Part shown: piece by piece, positions 42,530 through 50,662 of the stretch
How the letters are laid out: every line of letters begins with the position of its first letter
Position numbering within the stretch: position 1 is the first letter of the stretch
Assembly: GCA_013297725.1 (NCBI GenBank)
Contig: JAAFIB010000012.1
Span: forward strand, 1 to 50,662
DNA: 50,662 nt
Origin: Sphingomonadales bacterium
GTDB taxonomy: Bacteria; Pseudomonadota; Alphaproteobacteria; Sphingomonadales; Sphingomonadaceae
Direction of reading: 5' to 3'
Made by a program: the position numbers and the translations under genes
Notes under the pieces: generated by a model
What the model was told of the DNA's origin: nothing
Databases searched by the model: none
What the model saw: only the letters and a program-made list of their open reading frames with translations

Positions 42530-43230
42530 TCCAAAACGACCTGACACACCGTGCGGATCGCAGCAGGGTCAGAGATAAAGGCCATGTGCGAACAATATAG
42601 TTCCTTGTTCACATCTGTCTCGCCGGGTTCACCGCATGCCGAATGCGGAGCGACCACACCATCACGGCGTGACCACAACGCAATCGTTTCAACAGGCGGC
42701 TTTTCATAGGGGATTGCCGCGATTGGCGGCATATCAACCTTGTGCCCAGCAACCCATTCATACAGCCGCCACGCATTGTTCGCCCGCATGTCGCCGGAAA
42801 ATGGCGTGCCCAATGTGATGACTTTGCGCACGCGGTGGGGGGCATGTTTGGCATATTCGCGCGCGACCAGACCGCCAAGGCTCCAGCCGATCAAAGTCAA
42901 CTGTTCATCAAGATCGAGTGCGTCAAGCCGTTGGTCCAGCCGATCGAACAGATCCGCCTTGATCCCTGCGTTACGACCAAGACCCCAGCCATGCGCCTGA
43001 AATCCAGAGGCATTGAGCGATTTGCGCAACCGCGTTGTTGCAACATCAGAGGCAAGGAAACCCGGCAACACCATAACCGCCCGGCCATCACCTTTGACGC
43101 CGGTTTGCACAGGGGCGGCAAAGCTTGCCTTTGCGCGCATAGCCGCAAAGCTGCCTGCTTCACGCATCAACAAAGGAAGCGCAGGGGCGGAACGGTTAAG
43201 TCCGAAGTCAGAAGAGAATCGCGTTGCCAT
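42526..43230 (-). CDS. Alpha/beta-hydrolase (lipase/esterase-like)
   Basis: This is a 234-residue cytoplasmic alpha/beta hydrolase without signal peptide. MVLPGFLASDVATTRLRKSL carries the oxyanion-side strand. LTLIGWSLGGLVAREYAKHA holds the nucleophile Ser (GWSLG). VIALGTPFSGD-like text VITLGTPFSGDMRANN follows, as in PGAP1/lipase relatives. LWSRRDGVVAPHSA contains the likely Asp, and the catalytic His is in YCSHMAFISDP. Substrate is unknown, and its place next to envelope glycolipid genes is suggestive only. Confidence 0.9.
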   Translation of the reverse strand: MATRFSSDFGLNRSAPALPLLMREAGSFAAMRAKASFAAPVQTGVKGDGRAVMVLPGFLASDVATTRLRKSLNASGFQAHGWGLGRNAGIKADLFDRLDQRLDALDLDEQLTLIGWSLGGLVAREYAKHAPHRVRKVITLGTPFSGDMRANNAWRLYEWVAGHKVDMPPIAAIPYEKPPVETIALWSRRDGVVAPHSACGEPGETDVNKELYCSHMAFISDPAAIRTVCQVVLD

Positions 43231-43318
43231 AACAACGCACCTTATCGACCCGCCACATTTATGAAAGATTTATGAAGCTAACTTTTCGTTTTGGCGACAG
43301 GCTATACAGAGACAATCA

Positions 43319-44071
43319 TCACTCGACCGTCGATGGAACAAGGGCTGGTTCCGCCTCGGGCACAGATGGAACGGGAGCCAATGGAACCGGTGGGGTGGCG
43401 GCACTCCGGCTCAATTGATCCAGCGCCTGATGAACAGAAATCGCCCGCGCGGCGTCAGCCATCCAGCCGGATGCAGACGCAGCACCCGGCATAGCGCGGA
43501 CGAGTTCTGCTGCCGCCGCAATATCGCCAGATATAATCAGCCCGCGAATTCGTTCAATCCGCGCGGCACTTGCGGTCAGCGGTGCGTTGTTTGAGCGTAA
43601 CACAAATAGATTGCTCGTTTCGCGCCGCATCCGGTCCCATAATGTTTCGACGGGCAGCACAAGTTTCGGCGATATGCTGTCAAAACTCGCCAGCAATTTG
43701 GCATTCGAAATCGGCTGTTGCGCGCCTTTGGCGATGATCGCCAAAGCTTGTGGTTGACTGCCGGCGAAAGTTACTTGCAGACGGCTGCCAAGGGGCCCCA
43801 GCGCTTTGCCCGCCTCTATGCTGTCGCGAGCATCACGCACCAACAGCATCGCTTCGGCTTGGCTGGCGCTGGGCTGGATAATCGTCGGAACAGCAAAACC
43901 AATCGTTGGTGCCAAGGTTACAGCGTCTTCTTTCGGCCCGGGTTCCATGGTGGCAACCGGGGTGCTTTTTGCCGCCCATGGCATTTGTCCGCTGGACGAA
44001 AGATAGGCAAAGCCGCCTGCGCCGCCAGCAAAAGCGAGGATCAGCAACGCTGCGATAGAACGCCAGCTCAT
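43319..44071 (-). CDS. Mitofilin/HemX-like inner-membrane protein
   Basis: This 250-residue protein has one N-terminal transmembrane helix (SWRSIAALLILAFAGGAGGF) and a long periplasmic helical domain, with a Pro/Ala-rich tail (PPVPLAPVPSVPEAEPALVP). The position, third in a hemC-hemD operon with a 4-bp overlap, matches alphaproteobacterial mitofilin-domain (COG4223) or HemX-like proteins. Those are structural proteins of the inner membrane; a direct role in haem synthesis is not shown. The conserved region is around SGDIAAAAELVRAMPGAASA. Confidence 0.75.
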   Translation of the reverse strand: MSWRSIAALLILAFAGGAGGFAYLSSSGQMPWAAKSTPVATMEPGPKEDAVTLAPTIGFAVPTIIQPSASQAEAMLLVRDARDSIEAGKALGPLGSRLQVTFAGSQPQALAIIAKGAQQPISNAKLLASFDSISPKLVLPVETLWDRMRRETSNLFVLRSNNAPLTASAARIERIRGLIISGDIAAAAELVRAMPGAASASGWMADAARAISVHQALDQLSRSAATPPVPLAPVPSVPEAEPALVPSTVE

Positions 44072-44793
44072 AGGTTTTCCTTCCGGTCGTCAGTTACTAT
44101 GGGCAGCTTACCAAGGTCTGCGAGTGCCGACAACAAAGCGATGTCGGCGGGGCGTTCAGCAACGGCCACCGCGCGCCAGCCATCGCCTGCTGCATCGGCG
44201 ATTGCAGGGGAAAACGCGGCGAGTGTAATCGCGGATCGGTTTAGACCAAAATCGGCAACAGCCTTTGCAAATTCGGTTGCTGCACGCGGAGAGTGGAGCG
44301 CGACTGCATCCACCGATGCGATAATGGGCGCGACGTCAGAAGTTAGCGTTTTGGGACCGGAAGCGTAACCGATAACGGTCGTTACCTTTAACGCTTTCGG
44401 CATATTCTTTGGCATCTTGATCGGGCGGTGGTCGGCCCCTGCTAACCACAAAAGCCGCCTGTGTCCCATGTCGCTTGCCGCCTTAACCGCTGCTGCTGCA
44501 TCGGATGTACCAACGGTTGCCACATTAAGACGCGCACCTCTGGCGGCTTCTGCGGTGCGCTCGCCGACTGCATGCACGGGAAGGGCGCGCAGGCTGTCCA
44601 GACCTGCACCGCCAAAGCGCACCGCGTTTGCACTGGTCAGCAACAGCGCGTCATAGTCAGCCGGATCGGGTAGTTCCCACGCCACTGCCTGCACTTCAAA
44701 AAAAGGGAGCAAGACAGGTTCAAGGCCTGCTTCTTTAGCGCGGAGCGCGCTAGCGCTTGCACCGGGTTCCGGCCGGATAATCAACAGTTTCAT
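44068..44793 (-). CDS. hemD: Uroporphyrinogen-III synthase
   Basis: This 241-residue enzyme closes hydroxymethylbilane with ring D inversion, making uroporphyrinogen III for haem, sirohaem and cobalamin. The HemD sequence is weakly conserved. Visible marks are LLIIRPEPGASASALRAKEA at the start, ALLLTSANAVRFG, VHAVGERTAEAARGARLNVA and ALHSPRAATEFAKAV. Two Rossmann-like halves fit the length. Overlaps hemC and the next gene by 4 bp each, so all three are co-translated. Confidence 0.92.
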   Translation of the reverse strand: MKLLIIRPEPGASASALRAKEAGLEPVLLPFFEVQAVAWELPDPADYDALLLTSANAVRFGGAGLDSLRALPVHAVGERTAEAARGARLNVATVGTSDAAAAVKAASDMGHRRLLWLAGADHRPIKMPKNMPKALKVTTVIGYASGPKTLTSDVAPIIASVDAVALHSPRAATEFAKAVADFGLNRSAITLAAFSPAIADAAGDGWRAVAVAERPADIALLSALADLGKLPIVTDDRKENL

Positions 44794-45698
44794 GTTTCGA
44801 ACAATGCTTTCAATTCGGGGCTGGCTTGCGCCAATAGCTGCTGCGCCAACGCCGCAGGATCACGTCCTTCACCGCAGATGCTCTCGCTGCCATCTTCGGA
44901 CAGGATCTGACCTGACAGCCAAATGCCGTCGTCTTTAACCACCGCCAACGCGGCAACGGGCGAATGGCAATTGCCGCTAAGCACCTCAAGAAAAGCGCGT
45001 TCGGCCATTACGCACGCGAATGTTTCGGCGTGGTTGACGGCATCCAATACCGGAGTCAACTCTGCCCGTGCGGCAAGGCAGTCGATGCCAATCGCGCCCT
45101 GCGAAGCCGCTGGCAGCATCTGGTCGGTCGGTATTGCGGCGCCAGTGCCGACAAAACCCAACCGGTCCAGCCCCGCCGCCGCAAGCAAAGTTGCGGTAAA
45201 TTCGCCGTTTGCAACCTTCGCCATCCGCGTCGCGACATTGCCTCTGATCGGTGCAGTCTGCAGGTCGGGTCGCAGCACTTTCAGTTGTGCCGCACGGCGC
45301 GGGCTGGACGTGCCAACCAGCGCATTTTGGGGCAGACTCAAAATTGAGTCCGCGCCAATTAACCGGTCGCGCACATCGGCTCGCGGCAACATCGCGGCGA
45401 TACGGAACGTGCCGGGACGCACCGTTTCGACGTCCTTCATCGAATGCACCGCAATGTCGATATCGCCATCAATCAGCGCGCGTTCCAGCTCTTTGGTCCA
45501 CAGTGCTTTGCCGCCGATATCGGCCAATCGGCTGCTTTGGTCTTTGTCGCCAGACGATAGCATCGGGACCAGAACAACAGTGTCCTCTGGCCATCCATGC
45601 GCCGCGCATAACGCCGCCTTTGCTAGCTCAGCCTGAGCCAATGCGAGCGGGGATGATCGGGTGCCGATGCGAAAGGGATGTTGAGCAGATGGGGTCAT
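44790..45698 (-). CDS. hemC: Hydroxymethylbilane synthase (porphobilinogen deaminase)
   Basis: This 302-residue enzyme joins four porphobilinogens. It starts [20 protein letters not shown] ([11 protein letters not shown] is the family opening) and has [16 protein letters not shown], with the catalytic Asp in a neighbouring loop. [14 protein letters not shown] contains the Cys that binds the dipyrromethane cofactor. First gene of hemC-hemD-mitofilin-like operon. It diverges from tsaD with only 41 bp between the starts. Confidence 0.97.
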   Translation of the reverse strand: MTPSAQHPFRIGTRSSPLALAQAELAKAALCAAHGWPEDTVVLVPMLSSGDKDQSSRLADIGGKALWTKELERALIDGDIDIAVHSMKDVETVRPGTFRIAAMLPRADVRDRLIGADSILSLPQNALVGTSSPRRAAQLKVLRPDLQTAPIRGNVATRMAKVANGEFTATLLAAAGLDRLGFVGTGAAIPTDQMLPAASQGAIGIDCLAARAELTPVLDAVNHAETFACVMAERAFLEVLSGNCHSPVAALAVVKDDGIWLSGQILSEDGSESICGEGRDPAALAQQLLAQASPELKALFET

Positions 45699-45739
45699 GC
45701 GGCTTGTCCATAGCGAGACACGGACGTAAGGGGAAGCGG

Positions 45740-46774
45740 ATGGCGATTATCCTTGGTCTTGAATCGAGTTGCGACGAAACGGCGGCGGCGGTGGTGCGCT
45801 CCGACCGGTCGATACTATCGCATGCGCTGGCAGGCCAAGAGGATCATCACCGCGCCTTTGGCGGCGTCGTGCCGGAAATCGCTGCCCGCGCGCATGCCGA
45901 GATGATGACGCCTTTGGTCAAAGTCGCGCTGGCCGATGCGGGGATGACACTGGACGATGTCGATGCGATTGCGGCGACCGCTGGCCCGGGCCTAATCGGC
46001 GGCGTCATGGTTGGCCTTGTCACAGCAAAGGCTCTCGCGATGGCGGCGGGCAAGCCGTTGATCGCCGTCAACCATTTAGAGGGTCATGCCCTGTCGCCGC
46101 GATTGATCGATGCAGACTTACAATTTCCATACCTATTGCTGCTGGTATCAGGCGGGCATTGCCAACTGCTGCGCGTCAACGGCGTAGGCGACTACAACCG
46201 CTTGGCGACCACAATCGACGATGCGGTTGGCGAAGCGTTTGACAAAAGCGCCAAGATTTTAGGCCTTGGCTTTCCAGGCGGGCCAGCGGTTGAGCAAGCC
46301 GCAAAGCGTGGCAATGCCAAAGCTGTGCCTCTACCGCGCCCGTTAAAGGGAGCGGATGAACCACATTTCTCTTTCGCTGGCCTGAAAAGTGCGGTGCTGC
46401 GTGCGCATGATGCAGCCATCCACCGACCCGAAGATATCGCCGCGTCATTCCAAGCAGCTGTGGTTGATTGTCTGGAGGATCGTTTGGAGTATAGCCTATC
46501 CCGGATGCAAACACCGGCGGCTTTGGTTGTTGCAGGCGGCGTGGCGGCAAACGAGGCTGTGCGGGCCATGCTGCAAACTGTCGCTGCCCGCCACAACATG
46601 CGCTTTGTCGCGCCTCCGCATTGGCTGTGCACCGATAATGCTGCGATGATAGCATGGGCAGGAGCAGAGCGTTTTGCCGCTGGCCTTACCGATCCCCTAG
46701 ACATCCCCGCCCGTCCGCGCTGGCCGCTTGATCCGGCCGCAGAGGCTGTGCGCGGTGCCGGAGTAAAGGCATGA
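45740..46774 (+). CDS. tsaD: tRNA N6-adenosine threonylcarbamoyltransferase
   Basis: This 344-residue TsaD (Kae1/YgjD family) transfers threonylcarbamoyl to A37 of ANN-decoding tRNAs, with TsaB and TsaE. ATG 45740 gives the standard opening [20 protein letters not shown]; the frame is open much further upstream, but that region lies opposite hemC. The metal-binding His pair is in [48 protein letters not shown] and the Asp in [12 protein letters not shown] complete the ASKHA site. Overlaps gpsA by 4 bp. Confidence 0.98.
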   Translation: MAIILGLESSCDETAAAVVRSDRSILSHALAGQEDHHRAFGGVVPEIAARAHAEMMTPLVKVALADAGMTLDDVDAIAATAGPGLIGGVMVGLVTAKALAMAAGKPLIAVNHLEGHALSPRLIDADLQFPYLLLLVSGGHCQLLRVNGVGDYNRLATTIDDAVGEAFDKSAKILGLGFPGGPAVEQAAKRGNAKAVPLPRPLKGADEPHFSFAGLKSAVLRAHDAAIHRPEDIAASFQAAVVDCLEDRLEYSLSRMQTPAALVVAGGVAANEAVRAMLQTVAARHNMRFVAPPHWLCTDNAAMIAWAGAERFAAGLTDPLDIPARPRWPLDPAAEAVRGAGVKA

Positions 46775-47763
46775 GAGCGCTGCAATATCCCGTCGGCATC
46801 ATCGGCGCAGGCGCATGGGGCACTGCGCTTTCCACTGTGATGCAGCAAGCGCATGGCGATGCGCTGATCTGGGCGCATGAGGCAGAGGTTGTTGCCGGTA
46901 TCAACACTGATCGGCGGAACCATCTTTATCTGCCCGACATCCAACTGGCAGAGGGCATCCGTGCCACCGCCGACATTACAGAGATGGCGAATTGCCGCGC
47001 GCTGATGCTGGTGACACCGGCGCAACACCTGCGCGCGACTTTGTCGGCGATGCCCAAATTCTCCAAACCACTGATCCTGTGCTGCAAAGGGATTGAGGCA
47101 GACACGCAATTGTTGATGTCGGATGTGGCGGCTGAAATCTGCCCTGACAATGCCATCGCTGTTCTATCCGGCCCGACATTCGCGCATGAGGTCGCCGCCG
47201 GAATGCCGACCGCAATTACGCTTGCCTGCGGTGACAAAGCCATTGGATCACAGCTGATGAAGCTGGTCGCAACCCCGGCTTTCCGGCCTTATTGGTCAGG
47301 CGATGTTATCGGCGCAGAGATTGGCGGGGCAGTTAAAAACGTACTCGCGATTGGTTGTGGTGTTGTCGATGGCGCAGGGCTGGGCCTAAACGCGCGAGCG
47401 GCGTTGATCGCGCGCGGCTTTACTGAGATGCAGCGTTACGGGCTTGCACGCGGAGCGAAGGCGGAAACACTGGCGGGGCTGTCTGGTCTGGGTGATCTGG
47501 TCCTGACCTGCTCGTCAGAAAACAGCCGCAACTTTTCGCTGGGGCGTGGGCTCGGCCAAGGCAAGTCGGCCGCCGAGATGCTCACCGAACGGCGCACCGT
47601 AGCAGAGGGCGCGTCAACCGCGCCTGTCTTGCTGCAATCGGCAAAGGCACTGGGCGTGGATATGCCGATTGTTGAGGCCGTGTGCGCCTTGCTGTCAGGT
47701 GCAGCCAATGTCGGCCAAGTCGTCGAAGCCCTGCTGTCGCGCCCATTAAAGGCCGAAAGGTGA
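46771..47763 (+). CDS. gpsA: Glycerol-3-phosphate dehydrogenase [NAD(P)+]
   Basis: This 330-residue enzyme reduces dihydroxyacetone phosphate to sn-glycerol-3-phosphate for phospholipid synthesis. Rossmann fold: [17 protein letters not shown] (GAGAWG). Catalytic region: [20 protein letters not shown] (active Lys in GGAVKN). [20 protein letters not shown] is the family signature. Length is normal. Co-translated with tsaD (ATGA); tsaD-gpsA order is common in alphaproteobacteria. Confidence 0.98.
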   Translation: MRALQYPVGIIGAGAWGTALSTVMQQAHGDALIWAHEAEVVAGINTDRRNHLYLPDIQLAEGIRATADITEMANCRALMLVTPAQHLRATLSAMPKFSKPLILCCKGIEADTQLLMSDVAAEICPDNAIAVLSGPTFAHEVAAGMPTAITLACGDKAIGSQLMKLVATPAFRPYWSGDVIGAEIGGAVKNVLAIGCGVVDGAGLGLNARAALIARGFTEMQRYGLARGAKAETLAGLSGLGDLVLTCSSENSRNFSLGRGLGQGKSAAEMLTERRTVAEGASTAPVLLQSAKALGVDMPIVEAVCALLSGAANVGQVVEALLSRPLKAER

Positions 47764-47818
47764 CAAAGCCGAAATCGCGAGCTAAACTCGCCAAGAAAGC
47801 CCGCAAACGGAGGGGAGT

Positions 47819-49321
47819 TTGACGGCAACCGCGCAACATGAAGCAGAGCTATCCGAACAGGACGAGGCTGACCTTAAGGCGCTGGCCAAGGGCGGGCGGA
47901 CCAATGTGTTCGGCTTTGTCCTGCGGCTGGCCGCGCGCATCCCGTTTTTGTTCATCGCCGGGCGTTTATACGGGCCAGAGGCTTTGGGCCGCTTTGCCTA
48001 TGCTATTCTCGTTGTAGAATTCGTCGCACAGCTGGCGACTTTGGGATTGCGGCGCGGGCTTGCCGAGGCGTTGTCAAAGGATGATCGCCCGCATAGCCAT
48101 ATCGTTGCTGATGCGTTGCTGGTGGCGATGATCGCCTCTGCGCTGGGCGCTGCGTTCCTGATCGCGGTGCCGCAACTAATGTTCCCCAACAGCACGATCA
48201 ACGGCTTTGACCGGTTTCTGCCGCTGACGATCATAGCCGTTGTTGCCACCGACATCGCTTTGGCCGCGCTGGCTTACCGCTTTGACGTCGCCTCCACAGT
48301 ACGCGCACGGGCAGTAGTTGAGCCATGGACAATCAGCATAGCAGCGGGTGCACTGGTATTCTATTCGACCCGCGACGGCCTGATCCTGTCCTATGTTGCC
48401 GCTGTCGTTGCAGCGATGCTGACCGCGTTGTGGCCGTTATGGCGCAGCTATGGCCTGCCATGGGGATGGCGACCGCGCCCGTCCGAACTTGCTGCGCTTG
48501 CCCGCCGCAACTTGCCCCTTGCCGCCGCCGACGCCGCCGAATGGGGCAGCAGGCGGCTTGATCTGTTCATCCTTGGCCTGTTCGCCAGTCCCGTTATCGT
48601 CGGAATTTATTATGTCGCGCAACAAGTCGCCAGCCTGCCGCAAAAGCTGAAATCCAGCTTTGACCCGATTCTCGGCCCCGTCATCACCCGCAATCTGCAA
48701 GCGAAAAACTATGCCGAAATCGCCCGCCAAGTCGGCCAGGTCGGCTTCTGGATCATCGCGGCACAGGCGGGTATCGCGCTGGCCCTTGGTATTCCGGGCG
48801 AAGCGGTCATGGGCCTGATCGGGCCGGAATTTGTCGGAGGAGCAGCCGCAATGGCGTTCCTCCTCGCCGCCGAAGTCGCCGCCGCTACTGCGGTCGTCAG
48901 CGAAAGTGCATTGGTCTATATGGCGCGGCACAGGAACCTGATGCTCAGCCTGATGATGTTGGCCCTGCAAGTCGCTCTCAGCCTGATCCTGATCCAGATG
49001 GTCCCGATGCTGCCGATCAAGCCAGAATATACAGGCCTAGCCCAAGCAGCCGCCGTTGCCGCTGCATTGATGCTGGCGCTGGCCGCTGCGTCGCTGGCCA
49101 AAGCATTGCTGCTGGCAAAGCTGCTTGGCGAAAACTTAAGCATCTGGCGCTGGACACTCCTGCCCGCCATTGCCGCTGCGATCATCATCGGCGTTGCCGC
49201 AACATGGCTACCCGAATGGGCCGAACTCGCCCTTGGCGTCCCCGCGATCCTTGGCGCCTATCTATGGATCATCTGGCGCTGGGGCTTTGGGCCAGAGGAC
49301 AGGGTGTTGTTTAAAAGGTAG
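47819..49321 (+). CDS. Polysaccharide/lipid-linked oligosaccharide flippase (Wzx/MATE-like)
   Basis: This 500-residue integral membrane protein has 12-14 transmembrane helices. It starts at TTG 47819, supported by GGAGG 5 nt upstream; no in-frame ATG lies nearby. The first helix region, [20 protein letters not shown] followed by [14 protein letters not shown], is the usual opening of Wzx-type polysaccharide exporters (MATE/MOP superfamily). They flip lipid-linked glycans across the inner membrane. A cytoplasmic N-terminal tail (about 25 residues, acidic) precedes. It is not accompanied by glycosyltransferases here; the GT4 gene is 5 kb away on the same strand. Confidence 0.88.
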   Translation: MTATAQHEAELSEQDEADLKALAKGGRTNVFGFVLRLAARIPFLFIAGRLYGPEALGRFAYAILVVEFVAQLATLGLRRGLAEALSKDDRPHSHIVADALLVAMIASALGAAFLIAVPQLMFPNSTINGFDRFLPLTIIAVVATDIALAALAYRFDVASTVRARAVVEPWTISIAAGALVFYSTRDGLILSYVAAVVAAMLTALWPLWRSYGLPWGWRPRPSELAALARRNLPLAAADAAEWGSRRLDLFILGLFASPVIVGIYYVAQQVASLPQKLKSSFDPILGPVITRNLQAKNYAEIARQVGQVGFWIIAAQAGIALALGIPGEAVMGLIGPEFVGGAAAMAFLLAAEVAAATAVVSESALVYMARHRNLMLSLMMLALQVALSLILIQMVPMLPIKPEYTGLAQAAAVAAALMLALAAASLAKALLLAKLLGENLSIWRWTLLPAIAAAIIIGVAATWLPEWAELALGVPAILGAYLWIIWRWGFGPEDRVLFKR

Positions 49322-49367
49322 GGCGAACCCCCTTGCCCCAAACTCCAATCAAGCACATATAGCGAAC

Positions 49368-50662
49368 ATGACGGATTCTGCTCAACAAGGCCTCATCATC
49401 CGCCGCGGTCTCGCCGAACCCGAAACTGATGGCAGCTTCATTCCGCATCGTCCGCAGCGCCCGGCAAAGATTGAGGGCGGGCGGCCTTTTGTTTTGCGGT
49501 CGGAATATTCGCCTGCGGGGGATCAGCCGCGGGCAATTGCCGAGCTGACTGAAACCGCATTGGGCGGCGAAAAGAATCAGGTTCTGTTGGGCGTAACCGG
49601 TTCTGGCAAAACCTTTACGATGGCGAAAATGATTGAGCAGCTGCAACGCCCTGCGCTGATCCTTGCGCCCAACAAAACGCTGGCGGCGCAGCTATATGGC
49701 GAGTTCAAAAGCTTTTTCCCCGACAATGCGGTCGAGTATTTCGTCAGCTATTATGATTATTACCAGCCCGAGGCGTATGTGCCGCGCAGCGACACCTATA
49801 TCGAAAAAGAGTCTTCGGTAAACGAAGCCATCGACCGGATGCGGCATTCGGCGACGCGGTCTTTGCTGGAACGTGACGATGTGCTGATCGTCGCCTCGGT
49901 CAGCTGTATTTACGGCATCGGGTCGGTCGAGACCTATTCGGCGATGATATTTGACCTGAAGACAGGCGAAAGCGTTGACCAGCGCGAGCTGATCCGCAAG
50001 CTGGTCGCGTTGCAATATAAACGCAATGATGCCGCCTTTGCGCGCGGTAATTTCCGTGTTCGCGGGGACAACCTGGAATTGTTTCCATCGCATTTGGAGG
50101 ACACTGCTTGGCGTCTCAGCTTCTTTGGCGACGAGCTAGAATCGATTGCCGAGTTTGATCCCTTAACGGGCAAAACCGGCGCGCAGCTGGGCAATGTGCG
50201 CGTCTATGCCAACAGCCATTATGTCACCCCCGGGCCGACGATGAAGCAAGCGGCTGAAGCGATCAAGTTTGAGCTGGAGCACCGGCTGCAAGAATTAGAG
50301 TCCGAAGGCAAGTTGCTGGAGCACCAACGGCTGGAACAGCGCACGCATTTCGATCTTGAGATGATCGCCGCAACAGGCAGCTGCGCAGGGATCGAGAATT
50401 ATTCCCGCTTTCTAACGGGCCGTTTGCCGGGCGAGCCGCCGCCGACATTATTTGAATATCTGCCCGATAACGCATTGCTATTTGTCGATGAAAGCCACCA
50501 GACCGTAGGGCAGTTAAACGCCATGGCACGCGGGGACCACCGGCGCAAAATGACGCTGGCCGAATATGGCTTTCGCCTGCCCAGCTGCATCGACAACCGG
50601 CCATTGCGGTTCAACGAATGGGAGGCGATGCGCCCGCAAACGGTATTTGTTTCGGCAACGCC
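49368..50662 (+). CDS. uvrB: Excinuclease ABC subunit B, 5' part (runs off the window)
   Basis: About 431 codons are present from ATG 49368; the 3' end lies outside. UvrB is the helicase-like damage verifier of nucleotide excision repair, working with UvrA and UvrC. Walker A is [15 protein letters not shown]. The beta-hairpin that probes DNA is [20 protein letters not shown] with [20 protein letters not shown]. Also present are [10 protein letters not shown] and the Walker B/DExH site [12 protein letters not shown]. The N-terminus has an extra 40-residue extension (before [14 protein letters not shown]) compared with E. coli UvrB, common in alphaproteobacteria. Intact as far as visible. Confidence 0.98.
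   Translation, partial: MTDSAQQGLIIRRGLAEPETDGSFIPHRPQRPAKIEGGRPFVLRSEYSPAGDQPRAIAELTETALGGEKNQVLLGVTGSGKTFTMAKMIEQLQRPALILAPNKTLAAQLYGEFKSFFPDNAVEYFVSYYDYYQPEAYVPRSDTYIEKESSVNEAIDRMRHSATRSLLERDDVLIVASVSCIYGIGSVETYSAMIFDLKTGESVDQRELIRKLVALQYKRNDAAFARGNFRVRGDNLELFPSHLEDTAWRLSFFGDELESIAEFDPLTGKTGAQLGNVRVYANSHYVTPGPTMKQAAEAIKFELEHRLQELESEGKLLEHQRLEQRTHFDLEMIAATGSCAGIENYSRFLTGRLPGEPPPTLFEYLPDNALLFVDESHQTVGQLNAMARGDHRRKMTLAEYGFRLPSCIDNRPLRFNEWEAMRPQTVFVSAT

Noticed and set aside
45251-45739. N-terminal extension of tsaD
   Set aside because: The frame is open but lies antisense to hemC. The ATG at 45740 gives the standard TsaD N-terminus.
46192-47109. A 305-codon minus-strand reading frame opposite tsaD and gpsA
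   Set aside because: Antisense to two essential conserved genes; Ser/Ala/Arg-rich shadow translation with no fold signature.
1-50662. CRISPR array, prophage, insertion sequence, tRNA or rRNA genes
   Set aside because: I looked for regularly spaced repeats, phage or transposase proteins, integrase, CCA-ended cloverleaf sequences and rRNA blocks and found none.

Overview
The window is a 50.7 kb chromosomal stretch of moderately GC-rich DNA from an alphaproteobacterium, most likely Sphingomonadales (Sphingorhabdus/Sphingopyxis-like). I infer this from the sphingomonad-type TonB receptor, the membrane-anchored small LuxR regulator, lspA followed by BamF-like lipoproteins, the type of the ribosomal proteins, and the intergenic palindromic repeats. 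About 61 protein genes fill nearly all of it. I saw no rRNA, tRNA, CRISPR array, prophage or insertion sequence, and no gene-free stretch longer than 300 bases.

Layout. 0-2 kb: a small helical protein, rpmG (L33) with a terminator-like hairpin in its leader, and nhaA. 2-8 kb: an accessory cell-surface locus. It has a tail-anchored HTH regulator, a small helical partner, a membrane protein, and a short NfrB-like glycosyltransferase coupled to a short NfrA-like outer-membrane barrel, then a DUF885 lipoprotein and a hypothetical. 8-12 kb: a TMEM175-like channel protein, a transglutaminase-like protein and a TonB-dependent receptor. 12-18.3 kb (minus strand): rpmJ, a HAD hydrolase, sucC, two exported proteins and etfBA. 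The etfBA promoter carries a MerR-type (LiuR-like) operator inside a 19-bp spacer, which ties electron-transfer flavoprotein to branched-chain amino-acid/acyl-CoA catabolism.

18.4-26.7 kb: a lipoprotein, an M14 carboxypeptidase coupled to a secreted protein, a YefM-YoeB toxin-antitoxin pair, a GNAT, gpmA, a small diguanylate cyclase, purEK, folA and an M19 dipeptidase. 26.7-31.8 kb: ribF, a degenerate GDPD-like protein and ileS, separated by four different palindromic repeats, one of which supplies the ribF ribosome-binding site. 31.8-38 kb: lspA, two BamF-like lipoproteins, small proteins, guaA, a photolyase-like protein whose two domains appear to be in reversed order, a one-domain asparaginase, and a VOC/ArsC pair.

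38-50.7 kb: a periplasmic GDPD, an MFS drug transporter, an LpxH-like phosphatase coupled to a GT4 glycosyltransferase, an alpha/beta hydrolase, the hemC-hemD-mitofilin-like operon diverging from tsaD-gpsA, a polysaccharide flippase, and the 5' part of uvrB, which runs off the end. The most unusual items are the apparently permuted photolyase, the minimal NfrB/NfrA pair with its regulator module, and the paired BamF-like lipoproteins.
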